DNA of 64,000 bases from Panax quinquefolius (GCA_020205615.1 CM035151.1:15540322-15604321); one strand, 5' to 3'; shown: positions 25,200 through 38,565, numbered from the stretch's first letter. The notes: generated from the letters alone by a model not told the origin. Program-made: numbers and translations.

Positions 25200-25502
25200 T
25201 ACCATAACCTGTAAGCATGACCTCCCATGTATGCGAAGGTTTCTTGAGCACTTCCCAAAGATTCTAATTTCTAAAACAGCTTTTGACTATACCTTTATGT
25301 AAGGTGTCATTGTGACGTCTTATCCAAAGTTGGTGTCCATAGTTACAGTTGGTATATATTTGTATCCAAACTCACAAAGATATGTGTTGTTGTATTTTGC
25401 ACAACAATTGTTGTAATAAAGTTGTAGTTATTTTCTTTCGCATCTATGATTTGGCGACTCGTAATGGATTGGATGGAATGGACCTATTTTGGGGTTGTTA
25501 CA
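25200..25502 (+). repeat. left LTR of copy C, 3' end
   Basis: It resumes copy C after copy D and matches 47925-48226. It ends TTGGGGTTGTTACA and is followed directly by a primer site. Confidence 0.9.
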
Positions 25503-25518
25503 TTTGGTATCGAGCTAT
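25503..25518 (+). other. primer-binding site of copy C
   Basis: TTTGGTATCGAGCT directly follows the LTR end. A second copy of the same motif, again preceded by 'gttaca', lies at 25669-25685, so the leader is partly duplicated. Confidence 0.7.
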
Positions 25519-26778
25519 AAGTAAAGAGCCCCGAGCCTCTCATTTGGTGACTTCCTATCGATGGGGATGCACCGCCGCACTCTCCGTGAGAGACCGCTGC
25601 TCATGCGGTGGCAAACCGACAGTACCAATGTGAGGTCTTTGTCATTTGATCGACAGACATTTGTTACATTTGGTATCGAGCTTAGGGATATGATCTCCGC
25701 GGAGATCGGGATTAGAACTAGGAGGGGAGAGATGAGTAAATCCTTCGCTAGTGTGTCCTACCTAAGCTTAATTGTTGGTCGGTCATAATATACGAATATT
25801 ATGTGATATGTTAATTTGCTTAATTAACCCATGTTTTATGGCAGTATTTGAGAATGGCAGTTGAGAATAATAACAATGGAGTGAATGAGACTGTGGGGAT
25901 ACCTCTAATCACTAACCATAATAATGTGATGTCGATTTACGAAGAAGAAATTAGAGATATCCATGTGGTGAGTGAAGAATTAATAGTTAGACCTTTAGAT
26001 AGTCGCAGAGGTAACAGCTGAGAGTGAGGAAGAAGAGGTACCTAAGGAGAGTTTATTAGAGGTATTATATGATCAAAATGTAGAATTTCAAAATCGTATT
26101 CATGAGTTAGAAGAAGCAATTTGAAGAACTCGGTGAGGTCAGGGAACAAAAGGATCTGACAATTCAAGCTTGTGTTACCCGATATGTGATGCTTGAACAG
26201 AAGCATTCTTTGGCAGAGTATAAGATGATAAAGATGGAATCTGAGCTGAAAGAAGAAAAAATTGAACGAGTGAGAATAAGTGATGCATGGGTAAAAGCCA
26301 CACGACACGTGGATATTGTGGAAAGAGATGTCCGATCTAAGAAGACTAAAATAGATGATATGAATTTCTTTTTTTGGAAAGCAATTGGGAGAACCCAACA
26401 TCGAGTTTTGAATTACCTGCAATGCAGGCGGTCAACTTGAATTTGATATGGATAGAGATTGATGATTAAGATCATGAATCGAGAGTATGCGAAGAAAGCG
26501 GTTGAGGTAGGAATATGCCTATGAAAAGTATGTTCCAACCAGAAGTGATGACGCCAAATGTTGCCCCAGACAAGTCAAAGCCGAGTAGTTCGAGGGATAG
26601 CGGTTGTCATGACTTCCCAACAAGTGAGGAACCCAAATGAAGTTATCACAGGAGATGAGCAATAGAGAAATCATGATGACCTGGGAGATAGAATCTGAAA
26701 TGAAAGCAAGGTATTCTCAATTTTTTGAAATAACAGGTACGTAAATTTCGGGGACGAAATTTCATAAGGAGGGGAGAT
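25519..26778 (+). pseudogene. interior of copy C, mostly deleted
   Basis: Only 1.3 kb separates the two LTRs. From 25855 a frame reads an acidic, N-rich gag-like N-terminus (EEEIRDIHVVSEEL, then ESEEEEVPKES). It continues through a shift into a lysine/glutamate-rich stretch at 26186-26440 that should form a coiled coil. From about 26690 the sequence jumps to the very end of pol (MKARYSQFFEITGT then a RGRNFI-like tail), as in copy B near 38480-38550. The purine tract AAGGAGGGGAGA precedes the right LTR. Protease, reverse transcriptase and integrase are absent. Confidence 0.65.
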
Positions 26779-28844
26779 TGTAAGACCCCGAATTTTATGA
26801 AATAAAAGTATTCAATTTTTCTTATAATTATAATTCAGTAAATGGTTAAATTAATAAAAGTTAAAGTTAAGGGTGATATATGATTTTTTTTTCAAAATAT
26901 GCAAGTGGTTATAAAATATTCTTTATGTCGGGGAATATTCGTTTAGTAGTGGCATATTTTTTTCGTTAGTGAATATTCGTATGCACCTGGCGCAAAACCA
27001 TTTGTGGGCCCCATAACGGATAACCGTCTTACGAAGAAAACGACAAATTTGAGTTTTTATAAATAATCAGGCGTAATCGTTCATCATTAACATCATTGGA
27101 ATACCCTATGGGTAAAGTAAAGTAATACGCGTTGTTGCACGCACAAGAAGCATTACCTGCTTTTACACAATATTGTTGAATTATCGATTCTTACGTGAAG
27201 AAGGCACTACTCAATAATTGTTACAGTAATTACTGTTCAGTATTTTATTGATTCAATAATTGTTGCGTTGATATTTTATATTACTGTTGTTTCAATAATT
27301 GTCACTACACCGTATTTTTTATTATCGAAGCAATAATTCATATTATCTGAATAATATTATTAGATAATATTATTGGCAATGTCTAGAAAGTTCTGCTCTA
27401 AGGAGAGGTTTGGTCACCTAATTGCAAAGCGGCAAAGAAGTAGAAATTCTTATTGAAAGTCCCTCTTCCTTGTGAACCGCTTAGTCGCCATTATTGTGAT
27501 TCGTAATATTATTTATGAATAATTAATTATTGATTTATATGATGAGGAAAATATTCATTTTATGTGGATATAGATGGAGAAAATTTTTAAAGTGACAATT
27601 GTTGAAAATTGATATTTTATCTTTTCTCGATAAAATAATATTTTATTATATTATTATAATATAATAATGATGATATTTTATAATGAATGTGGGATATATG
27701 AGTATATGAGGAGGAAGAGTATTTTTTGTTGCATTAAATGATTAACACATGTTTTGTGTGTCTGGTGGACCCCATTTCTTGATCGAAATTTGATTATAAA
27801 TTTTGTAAAATTGTCTGTATGTGGATTTCTTGGCCAATTTTGTTTGGAAAAACTTTCTTCTGCAAGGTTGTAGAGAATTGAATTTCCTATAAAAGTCGCG
27901 AGATTCGAATTTTTCTGATAAAAGGGCTATTTATTATGAATTATTGAAGTTCCGTAGTTCCGAAATAATTAATTTTTGGAAGTTTTAATTATTTAAATTA
28001 GAAAAAAATGTTTTAAATGTTTTGTCACATGGTGGCTGATGTCTTGGACCAAATTAGTGGGCGTAGGAAATTTGAAAAAATAATATTATTAATTTATTAA
28101 ATTTTCTGCTTTGGTGTTCTAAAGATTTTCCTATAAATAGGATGCTTAGGTTAAATTGAAAATCACACCGTAAACTAAAGATTTCTCTCTTTCTCTTTTA
28201 TAATATCGCTTATTTTGTGAGTATTTTAGTACTTCAAGTATTGCTATACGGTGCAAGTTCTTTTAACACTATATCCAGTATTCCAGTCAGAAGTACTATT
28301 CTTTCTGAAGTAAGGGAGATTATTTTCTTCATAAATGATATTATTTCTTCAATATCATTATGTCAAAATATTGGTTTGAGTTTTTATCAAATTTGGAACT
28401 TTTTCATGTCGGGGTTACTATTCATGAGTTACTATTCACGAAGCATGATGATGTTTTTTGTGAAATTTCTATCTTTTGGTGTTGGAGTTACTATTCACGT
28501 ATACGGCACTATTCACGAATACGGCGCTATTCACAAAAAAAATTAAATTTTCGTTTTTCATCCAAAATATCTATTATGGATACTAGCTTTGATTGTATCC
28601 ATGTTTTGATCATTCTTGAATTTTACTCCACTATGATTATTTATGAGGTATTTTTGACATGGAATAAATTAAGAAGTACGAATCCTTAATATTTATTATT
28701 TTGTTTCAATCAATTCGCTTTTCTTAAAATATTTTCATCATCCTCAATCCTAAATGATGATATAACCGAATATCTTTGGCATGTAGTGCAAAGATGAATG
28801 ATATCGATGAATATCTTTGGCCAAGAAGTGCGAAGATGAATGTG
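26779..28844 (+). repeat. right LTR of copy C, first part
   Basis: It starts TGTAAGACCCCG and has a TATA box (TATAAATAG) at 28132-28140. It is broken at 28844 by copy B, whose target duplication ATGTG is 28840-28844. The LTR continues at 47007. Confidence 0.9.
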
Positions 28845-30862
28845 TGTAAGACCCCAAATTTTTAAATAAAAAGGAATTTCCTTTATTTATTATTTTGAAA
28901 TAGTAAGGGTTGATTTGATTAATGTGGATAGTTAAGGGTTAAATACGCAAATATTTCAAAATAAGCAAGTGGTTATAAAATATTCATTGTTGTTTGGGGA
29001 ATATTCGTTTGGTCGTGGAATATTCAGATGCTTCGAATATTCGTATTAACGACGGCAAATGACCATGTATGGGCCCCATAACTGAAAGCGATTGGATGAA
29101 GAAAACGACAAATATAAGTTGTTTTTAAATAATCTGCGTAGTTGTTACTGAGTTATCTTTTGTTGGAATACCCGTGGTTAAAACACACTAATCTGCCGTT
29201 GTTGAACAAAGAGCACACCAGTATTGCACTAATTATTGATTCTTACGTGAAGGCACTACTCAATAATGGTTACAAGAATTATTTATCAAAGATTTTATCG
29301 AGTTAATAATTGTCATGCGTTGATATTTTATATTCACATTGTTTCAATAATTGTCATTACACAAGATCTTTCATTATCGAAGCAATAATTCATATTATCC
29401 TAATAATATTATTAGATAACATTATTGGCAATGTCTAGAAAGTTCGCTCTAAGGAGAGGTTTGGTCACCTAATTGCATTGCCACCAAGAAGAAGAAATTC
29501 TTATTGAAAGCCCTCTTTCCTTGAACCGCCTCGTCATTGTCAATATTGTGATTCTCGTAATATTATTTGTGAATAATTAATTATTGATTTATATGATGAG
29601 GAAAATATTGATTTTATGTGGATATAGATGGAGAAAATTTTTGAAATGACAATTGTTGAAAATTAATATTTTATCTTTTTCTCGATAAAATAATTCATTT
29701 AAATATATTATTTTAATAATATATTAACTATGATATTTTTACAATGAATGTGGGATATATGAGTATATGAGGAGGAAGAGTATTTTTGTGGCATTAAATG
29801 TTTAACACATGTTTTGTGTGTTGGTGGACACAATTATTATCAGAAAATTGATTATAAATTTGTAAAATCGCCCGCTTGTGGATTTCGGTCAATTTCTGAT
29901 TGGAATTTGGAAAACTTTCTTCTACAAAGTTGTAGAGAATTGAATTTCCTATAAAAACTCGCGAGATTCGAATTTTCTGATGAAAGGGCTATTTATTATG
30001 AATTTTTGAAGTTCAAGTTCAAAATAATTGATTTTTGGAAGTTTAAAATATTTAAAATTAGAAAAACGTTTTTCTTATTTTTTCTAGAAGGTGGCATGTG
30101 TTTGATGGCTGAAATCAGATTCTAGACATGTGTAGAAAATAATATAATTATATTATTAATTTATTAAATTTTCTCTTTGGTGTTCTAAGCAATTTCCTAT
30201 AAATAGGTGCTTAGGTTAGAATTGAAAATCACACCGAAAATCAAGTTTTCTCTCTATATTATCGAAATGCGTATTCTTGTGAGTATTTTGAGTATACTTT
30301 GAGTATTGCTATACTTGCAAGTCCAAGTCATAGCCTATATCCGATGTTTCAAATTAAAGATCGATCTTTCGAGGTAAGTGGATATTATTTTTTTCGTAAT
30401 GATATTATTTCTTCAATATCATTATAATTTGAAATGTTGATCCAAGTTTTTATCAAATTTGGAACTTTTTCATGTCGGGGTTACTATTCATGAGTTACTA
30501 TTCACGAAGTTACTATTCATGAGTTACTATTCACGAAGTTACTTATTCATGAGTTACTTATTCACGAAGTTACTATTCACGAGTACTATTCATGAAGCGT
30601 GAAGATGTTTTTGTGGAATTTCTATCTTTTGGTGTCGGAGTTACTATTCACGATATCTAAGACTATTCACGATACTGCGACACTATTCACGTGATACGAC
30701 ACTTATTCAATCAAAAATAAAATTTCTTCTTTTTGTCCAAAATATCTATTCTCGATACTAACTCGATTGTATCCATGTTTTGATCATTCTTGAATTTTAC
30801 ACCCCTATGATTATTTTTGAGGTATTTTTGGACGTGGATAAAACCAAGTACGAATCCTTAAT
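28845..30862 (+). repeat. left LTR of copy B, first part
   Basis: TGTAAGACCCC start and a TATA box at 30198-30205. A 15-base tandem array built on 'ttactattcacgag' lies at 30479-30600. It is interrupted at TTAAT (30858-30862) by the inverted solo LTR. Confidence 0.9.
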
Positions 30863-33671
30863 TGTGACGCCCCCAAAATAGGTATACACAACACCCATTC
30901 TGAGTCGCCAAATACATGGTACAAAAAGCAAACTACAACTTCAATAATACAAATGTCGTGTGAAATACGACAATATATACTGTGAGTTTAAATATAATAT
31001 TGTCTTCTAGACAATATCCACATTCAAATAAATTCCCATCATAATTATTGATTCATTATTTTACAAAATGGTGAGGACTACTAAACAACTCTCTCTAAAC
31101 CTTCATTCCATACCCCGACTAAGACTCGCTACATTCTCGCCTCCCTCAGGAAGAAAAATGGAACAACAAGGAAAAGGGTGAGCTCAACTAGCCCAAGAAA
31201 GAATATTATGACTAAGATAATATACAACAAATTATCGTTAGTCTTCAACAGGAAAAATCGATAGAATACAATGACAACAAGTTTCGGATCAATATTCGCA
31301 TGAAATAATAATTCATAGAAGAGTTACGTAGAGAATGAAATCTACTATAATCTATGAATTTAATAAATCCATCATCAATATTTTATCCTCAGTAACATCA
31401 ATCAATATACATCCGGAATCAAATATTCATCTTTGCATTACAGCCAAAGATATTCATCACTTGGTCATGTTCATTTAAACACTGCTCATCTTTGCACTCT
31501 GTGCCAAAGATATTAATCAATCGGTCATGTTCATCTCAACACTGCTCATCTTTGCACTACAAGCCAAAGATATTCTTCTTGAAATCATTCATCTTTGTCA
31601 CTACGGCCCAAAGATATTCAATAATATCATCATTTAAGACCGAGGATGATGAAAATATTTTTAAAGAAACGAATCCAAATTGAAACAAAATGACAAGGAT
31701 TAAGGATTAAGGATTCGTACTTGGTTTTATCCACGCCAAAAATACCTCAAAAATAATCATAGTGGTGTAAAATTCAAGAATGATCAAAACACGGATACAA
31801 TCAAAGCTAGTATCCGAATAGATGTTTTGACGAAAAAGAAGAAATTTTATTTTTCTATGAATAGTACCAGATATCGTGAATAGTGTCGTATACGTGAATA
31901 GTAACTCAGACACCAAAAGATAGAAATTCCACAAAAACATCTTCACGCTTCGTGAATAGTACTTCGTGAATAAACTTCGTGAATAAGAATCTCATGAATA
32001 AGAACTCGTGAATAATAACTCATGAATAGTAACCCATGAATAAGTAACCCCACATGAAAAAGTTCCAAATTTGATAAAATTTCAGATCAACATTTCAAAG
32101 ATAATGATATTGAAGAAATAATATCATTACTTAAAAAAATAATATCCCTTACCTCGAAAAGATCAAGATTTAAAATTTGAACACCTGATATAAAGGCTAT
32201 GACTTGAACTTGCACCGTATAGCAATACTCAAAGTATACTCAAAATACTCACAAGAATACGCCGATAATATAGAGAGAGAAAACTTCGCTTTACAGTGTG
32301 ATTTTCAATTCTAACCCAAGACCCTATTTATAGAAATTGCTTGAACACCAAAGCGAAAATTTAATAAAATATTAATATAATATATATTAAATTCCTAAGC
32401 CCACTCTGACCATCTGACCATCTGAATTCAGCCACTAATAATGACAAAAACAAAAAAAACGTTTTTGTTATTAAAATTAATTAAAACTTTCAAAAATCAA
32501 TTATTTCGGAACTTCGGAACTTCAATAATTCATAATAAATAGCCCTTTCATCAGAAAATTCGAATCTCGCGAGTTTTTATAGGAAATTCAATTCTCTACA
32601 ACTTTGCAGAAGAAAATTTTTCCAAATTCCAAACAAAAATTAACCGAAATCCACAAACGGTCGATTTTACAGGCTATAATCAAATTTCAGTCAATAAATG
32701 GGGTCCACCGACACACAAAACATGTGTTAATCATTTAATGCAACAAAAATACTCTTCCTCCTCATATACTCGTATATCCCACATTCATTATAAAAATATC
32801 ACCGTTAATATATTATTAAAGTAATATATTTAAATGAATTATTTTATCAGAAAAAGATAAAATATTAATTTTCAACAATTGTCATTTTAAAAATTTTCTC
32901 CATCTATATCCACATAAAATCAATATTTTTCTCATCATATAAATCAATAATTAATTATTCATAAATAATATTACGTAATCACAATATCGACAACAACCGT
33001 GCGCCTCAGAAAAAGAGGGCTTTCCAATAAGAATTTCTTCTTCAAGCTGCAATTAGGTGACCAAACCTCTCCTTAGATGTAACTTTCTAGACATTGCCAA
33101 TAATGTTATCTAATAATATTATTCGGATAATATGAATTATTGCTTCGATAATGAAAGATACCGTGTAATGACAATTATCAAACAACAAAGAATATAAAAT
33201 ATCAACGCAAAGAATTATTAACTCAATAAAATAATCGAATAAGAATTATCAGTAACCATTATTGAGTAAAGGCCTTCACGTAAGAATCAATAATTGGTGC
33301 AATACCGTATCTTCTGCTCAACAACGCGATTAGTGTGTTTTAACCAACCGGTATTCCAACAAGATAATCTGTGAATAACTACGCCGTTATTTAAAAACAA
33401 CTTATATTTGTCGCTTTCTTCATCCAATCACTTTCCGTTATGGGGCCCACACATGGTCAACTAGTCGCATTTAATATTCCCTACGATGCAGAATATTCCA
33501 CGACCAAAAACGAATATTCCCCACGATAAATGAATATTTATAACCACTGCTTAATTTGAAATATTTGCATATTTAACCCTTAACTATCCACATTAATCAA
33601 ATCAACCCTTACTATTTCAAAATAATAAATAAAGGAAATTCCTTTTTATTTAAAAATTTCGGGGTCTTACA
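30863..33671 (-). mobile_element. solo LTR of the B family, inverted, inside a B LTR
   Basis: TGTGACGCCCCC on the left and GGGGTCTTACA on the right, 2809 bases, flanked by TTAAT at 30858-30862 and 33672-33676. It is the reverse complement of a full B-type LTR, so its right two thirds (about 31700-33671) can pair with 28845-30862. A reversed TATA box lies at 32325-32332 and reversed hairpin modules at 31430-31620. Confidence 0.92.
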
Positions 33672-33676
33672 TTAAT

Positions 33677-34590
33677 CCTTAATCCTTGTCATTTTGTTTC
33701 ACTGGATTCGTTTCTTTAAAAATGTTTTTTATCATCTTCAGTCTTAAATGATGATATTATGGAATATCTTTGGCTGTAGTGCAAAGATGAATGATTTCTT
33801 GATGAATATCTTTGGCCCAGTAGTGCAAAAGATGAACAGGTGTTGAGATGAACACGACTTGCTTCGATTAATATCTTTGGCCCAGAAGTGCAAAGATGAA
33901 CAGTGTTTAGATGAACACGACTAATCGATGAATATCTTTGGCTCAGAAGTGCAAAGATGAATAGGTGTTTAGATGAACATGACCAATCGATGAATATCTT
34001 TGGCTCAGAGTGCAAAGATGAATATTTGATTCCGTGATGTATATTGATTGATGTTCTGTGGATAAAATATTGATGATGGACCGTTAAATTCATAGATTAT
34101 AGTAGATTTCATTCTCTACGTAACTCTTCTATGAATTATTATTTCACCGCGAATATTGATCCGAAACTTGTTGCTCTATTGTATTCTATCGATTTTTCCT
34201 CGTGAAGACTAACGATAATTTGTTGTATATTATCTTAGTCATAATATTCTTTACTCGGGCTAGTTGAGCTCACCCTTTCCTTGTTGTTCCATTTTCTTCT
34301 TAGAGGCGAGAATGTAGCGAGTAGTACTAGGGAATAATGGAATGAAGGTTCTGTAGAGAGTTGTTTAGTAGTCCTCCTCACCATTTTGTAAAATAATGAA
34401 TCAATAATTATGATGGGGATTTATTTGCATGTGGATATTGTCTGTAAGACAATATTATATTTAAACTCACAAGATATATTGTCGTATTTCACACTTATTT
34501 CAGTATTATTGAAGTTGTAGTTTGCTTTTTTGTACCATGTATTTGGCGACTCGTGAATGGGTGTCAGGTACCTATTTTGGGGGCGTCACG
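33677..34590 (+). repeat. left LTR of copy B, second part
   Basis: It continues the LTR after the solo LTR and aligns with 46090-47001. It includes a hairpin-module array at 33760-34025 and ends GGGGGCGTCAC. Confidence 0.9.
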
Positions 34591-34592
34591 CT

Positions 34593-34604
34593 TGGTATCG
34601 TAGC
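34593..34604 (+). other. primer-binding site of copy B
   Basis: TGGTATCGTAGC, two mismatches from the initiator Met tRNA primer consensus TGGTATCAGAGC. It begins two bases after the LTR end. Confidence 0.7.
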
Positions 34605-34759
34605 TTAGGATATGATCTCTGGCGAGATCGGGAATAGAACTGGGAGGGGAGAGAGAGTAAATCCTTCGCTAAGTGTGTCCTACCTAAGCTTATTTGTTAG
34701 TTAGTCAAGATATAGGGATATTATGTGATATATTGATTTTCTTAATTAACCCTTATTTT

Positions 34760-35920
34760 ATGACAAAGATTTGAGAATGTCGAATCGAGAATATTAACAA
34801 AGGAGTAAATGAGACCGTGGAGATGCTGCATCACTCTCACCAACGAGGAGAACGTCAACACAAAGTGGTAATGTTCCTCCCGTGAACAACACCAATCGAA
34901 AGCGTATGATGAACGAGGGATGTTTAGAAGTTTTTTGCAGCTTCATGCAAAATCGCATTTAGGAGACTCGTGTTCAAAATACGAGAGGAAATGATAGCAA
35001 TTCACGAGTAGTCACAAATGCAAGCGATTCAAAGAGTCGGGACCACTGCACTTCGGGAAAGCGGGATCCGATTAAGGCGAGACGTGGGTCAAACAAATTA
35101 CCAAGATATTCGATGTCTTGGGATGCACGAGAATGAAAGTTCCATTCGCCGCCTTTATGTTCCGTGGCGAGGCAGACATCTTGGGGAATCATGAAGCGTA
35201 CCCATCCAAATTGCACTCAAAGATGTCATGGGAGACGCTTTGAAACAGTTCAATGACAAGTACTTCCTCGAAAGTATTCGTCTATATGAAGGAAGTGGAG
35301 TTTATTAGACTAGAGCGAATAACATAATCTGTCCCAAAGACGAGGCGAAGTTCGCGGAGTTATCCGTGTTCAGCACCTCATTTGGTGGAGAATGAGGAAC
35401 GATGACGCGGATGTTTCGAGAGGTTTGAAACCCGACATACGTCAAGATCTCATTTCTCATAAATTTTCTCTATTCAGATGTTGTCAATGGGCTCAAATGT
35501 TAGAGCGAGATAACGAGTACGCTTCAACCGAGGGACCATAACCGTGGATCATACCAAGATAGCGAAATCATCGTAATAACGATAACCAAATGGAGAAAGA
35601 AGAATACGAGACAAAGGCGGTAACCACTCTGTGGTAATCGTGGCCATGAAAATAGAAAAGTTTTAGCCTGGGAGGAGATTTTAAAAGAGGAGATTCAACA
35701 ACGACCATGTGAAGACGCCGGTAAGCCAAGAAGAACTAGTTTTAAGGGAGGAGAACGACCACCGGTCGACGATGTTACAAAATGCGAAAGAGGGGACATA
35801 TCACCAAAACCGCCTACAACAGCTTTAAGGTATGCTATAATTGTGGAAAAGAAGGACATATCGCCGAGATCATGCGATATCGAAACCCGATCCCCAATGA
35901 ATGGTGACTCAAAAGGATGT
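34760..35920 (+). pseudogene. gag remnant with zinc knuckles (copy B)
   Basis: Frames in this stretch carry the landmarks of Ty3/gypsy gag: a helical segment with MGDALKQFNDKYF near 35230, GLKPDIRQDLI near 35425-35460, QWAQMLERDNE near 35490-35520, then a basic N-rich linker. A zinc-knuckle-like stretch follows: C-Y-N-C-GKEGH at 35833-35862, with the fourth cysteine displaced into the next frame (CDIETRS). A first, more degraded knuckle precedes it near 35788. At least four frameshifts break the protein. It would have been the capsid/nucleocapsid of the element particle. Confidence 0.7.
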
Positions 35921-35989
35921 CCCAGAAAAGTCAAAGTCAACGGTTCTTGGAAGAGCGTTTGTTGTGATCGGTCAAAATGCGAGAACCCG

Positions 35990-36360
35990 AACGGTTAAGC
36001 ACGGTTAGTTAATTATAAATTCTTGCAAGTATATACCTTACTAGATATTGGTTCTACCCATTCTTATATCTCTCTTTCTTACCAACGCTTTGAACTTGAC
36101 TACGGAGAAATTAGACTTTGACCTATTTATGGAGAATCCGTTAGAGAAACTTTCATTACATCCGTTGTTTAGAAATCTTGCTTGATTCAGTTGGCACTAT
36201 CACATTACCCATTAACCTTATTTCTATAGAGATATTTGTTTTTGATGTGATTTTAAGGTTAACTACTCATCACGCCGAAATTGATTATTTTCGTAAGGTT
36301 GTTAGTTTTCATATTCCTAAGCAACTTTGTTATTCAATTCAAGCAATCAAACCATTGTAG
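35990..36360 (+). pseudogene. aspartic protease remnant (copy B)
   Basis: YTLLDIGSTHSYIS is readable around 36035-36080: the retropepsin active-site loop, with Asp-Thr-Gly altered to Asp-Ile-Gly. The downstream strand resembles the protease regions of copies A and D. An open stretch at 36178-36360 continues it. Confidence 0.65.
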
Positions 36361-36809
36361 TCAAACATTTTCATATCAAGCCATGAAGTCATTCGCTTAT
36401 TACTTGGATGTCAAATTTTCTTAGTCCATGTTATGGATTTGAATAAAGACACGCCGATTTGAATAATATTCTGTTGTTATTGATTTTTCCGACGATTTTC
36501 TCAAGAATTTCTTGGCTTACTCCCAAAGCTTCGATATTAAATTTTGTATCGACTTTGAACCCTAAGACAAAACTCATTTCTAAAATCTCATATCGAATGG
36601 CTCCTATTGAACTTCGGAGTTAAAAATTCAACTATAGAATTTGGTACCGAGCCTTTATCTTGTGACTTCTTTGTGTGGAATTCACCTAAGCCGCACTCTC
36701 TCTCAGTAGGGACGCCATATTCGCGGCGATAAGTAAATCGATAGGTGTCATTGTGACGTCTTTATCCAAGATTGGGATATGAGTCACAATTGAGAGCAAC
36801 CTAAGTCGA

Positions 36810-37050
36810 GAATCGAAATCGTAGCTTTCAGCTTAGTTGGTTATTATCGGAGATTCGTTGAAGGATATTCTCGAATCGCTATTCCATTAACGCAATGACT
36901 CGTAGAGATACAAAATTGAATGGAGCAAGGAATGTGGGAAGAGCTCAAGAACTCAAGAGAGACTCATTTCAAAGACATGTTCGACTCACGCCATCCTCGA
37001 AAAGCGAACGTGGTAGCGGCGATGAGTAGAAGATCATATCGCGAACGAGT
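36810..37050 (+). pseudogene. end of reverse transcriptase and RNase H linker (copy B)
   Basis: LVGYYRRFVEGYSRIAIPLTQ, near 36830-36900, is the well-conserved segment that follows the reverse transcriptase palm in Ty3/gypsy pol. It is followed within about 100 bases by HPRKANVVA and SRRSY, which normally lie some 130 residues later at the RNase H/integrase border. So almost all of reverse transcriptase and RNase H has been deleted. Confidence 0.75.
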
Positions 37051-37053
37051 GCG

Positions 37054-38340
37054 ATGATGTCAAGTATACGCATAGAGCCAACTTTAATAGAAAAAGTTAA
37101 GATTGCTCGAGCCACCGACTTCGGAGAGCCAATGCGTATGAAGAAGAAAGTACAAGAAGGAGCTATTCCTGAAGCGAGAATTGATGAAGAAGGAATACTT
37201 CGAGTCCACTCTAGACTTTGTGTTCCTAACGACTCTGATTTGAAGTACAAGATTATGATGGAGGCACACAATACGCCATTTGCAATCCATCTTGGGAGTA
37301 CCAAAATGTATTATGATCTTCAACATACATTTTGGTGGAACAATATGAAGAGAGAGATTGCAAAGTTTATCTCGATGTGTTTAACTTGCCAACGTGTAAA
37401 GGCGAGCATCTTGTACCTAAGGGTCCGTTGTAACCACTTGAGATTCCTGAATGGAAGTGGGAACACATTACTATGGATTTCACATTCGGGTCTTCCTACG
37501 GTTTCTCAAGGCATCAATCCTATTTGGGTTATTGTTGATAGATTAACCAAGTTCCGCTTCATTTCTTTGCCGATACGAGAGACTTATTCCTCGAACGCCT
37601 TTCTCGTATATACGTAAATGAGATTGTGAGATTGCATGGCATGCCAAGATCCATAGTTTTAGATCGTGACCCAAGATTCACTTCATGATTTTGGGTTAGT
37701 TTGTAGAAAGCTATGGGCACAATTTACGATTATCTGGTTTGGCATACCATCCTCAAACCGGATGGGCAATCGTAAAGGACTACTCAAACTCTTGAAGATA
37801 TATTAAAACTCGTGGTCCTAGATTTCAAAGGAAGTTGGGATAAGTACTTGCCATCGGTGGAATTCTCATACAACAATAGTTATTAAACAAATATAGGCAT
37901 GGTTCCATTCAAGCATTATATGGACAAAATGTCGCTTCTCCAATATGTTGGGATGAGGTGGGTGAAGCAACATTGTTGGGACCCGAAAGTTAAGACGTAT
38001 GACTAATGATTCGACAACGATATACAAAGCAACAGACAAGATCGACAAAAAGAGTTATCGCGAATCTTCATCGAAAAGGACGTGGAATTTAGTGTGGGGG
38101 ATCATGTATTGTTGCAAGTTGCTCCATGGAAGTGAGTTACAAGATTTGGGAAGAGAGGAAAGCTCAATCCATGATTTATCGTCCATTTCAAATTCTTGAC
38201 CGAGTAGGAAATGTAGCCTATAGACTTGCATTACCTCAAAAGTATGTCTCGTGTTCATAATGTGTTTCACATATCTGTATTTCATAAATATGTGAAAGAC
38301 CCGAACCACGTTATTGAGTTAGAACCCATTTGAGATAAAC
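37054..38340 (+). pseudogene. integrase remnant (copy B)
   Basis: An open frame 37054-37617 (187 residues) holds the zinc-binding domain: H72-x6-H79-x29-C109-x2-C112, with the usual GSTKMYYDL and WWNNMKREI between. The core follows with shifts: the first catalytic Asp in TMDF (GAT 37476-37478), the second in LDRDPRFTS (37662-37664). The Glu expected after DGQS near 37770 is lost, the sequence there reading 'caatcgtaaagg'. VEFSYNNS lies near 37860. The C-terminal part runs through VAPWK, FGKRGKLNP (about 38135-38170), VHNVFH and FHKYVKDP. A tail to about 38515 ends like other Tekay-type pol proteins. Integrase would insert the cDNA into the host chromosome; this copy cannot encode it. Confidence 0.8.
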
Positions 38341-38565
38341 AAGACTTAACGTATGAGGAGGTACTCACAAGATTTTGGATAGGAAGGAGCATGCCCTACG
38401 CTAAGAAAGGTTATACCACAAGTTAAAGTTTTGTGGAGGAATCATGCTATAGAGGAAATGATCCGGGAGTTGGAAACGGAAATGAAAGCGAGGTATCCTC
38501 ACCTTTTCAAACACCAGTAATCGTCGTCGCCAATTTCGAGGACGAAATTTCATAAGGAGGGAGGT

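Noticed and set aside
37084..37326. Minus-strand open frames opposite the integrase remnant
   Set aside because: They are complementary shadows of the zinc-binding domain coding on the + strand.
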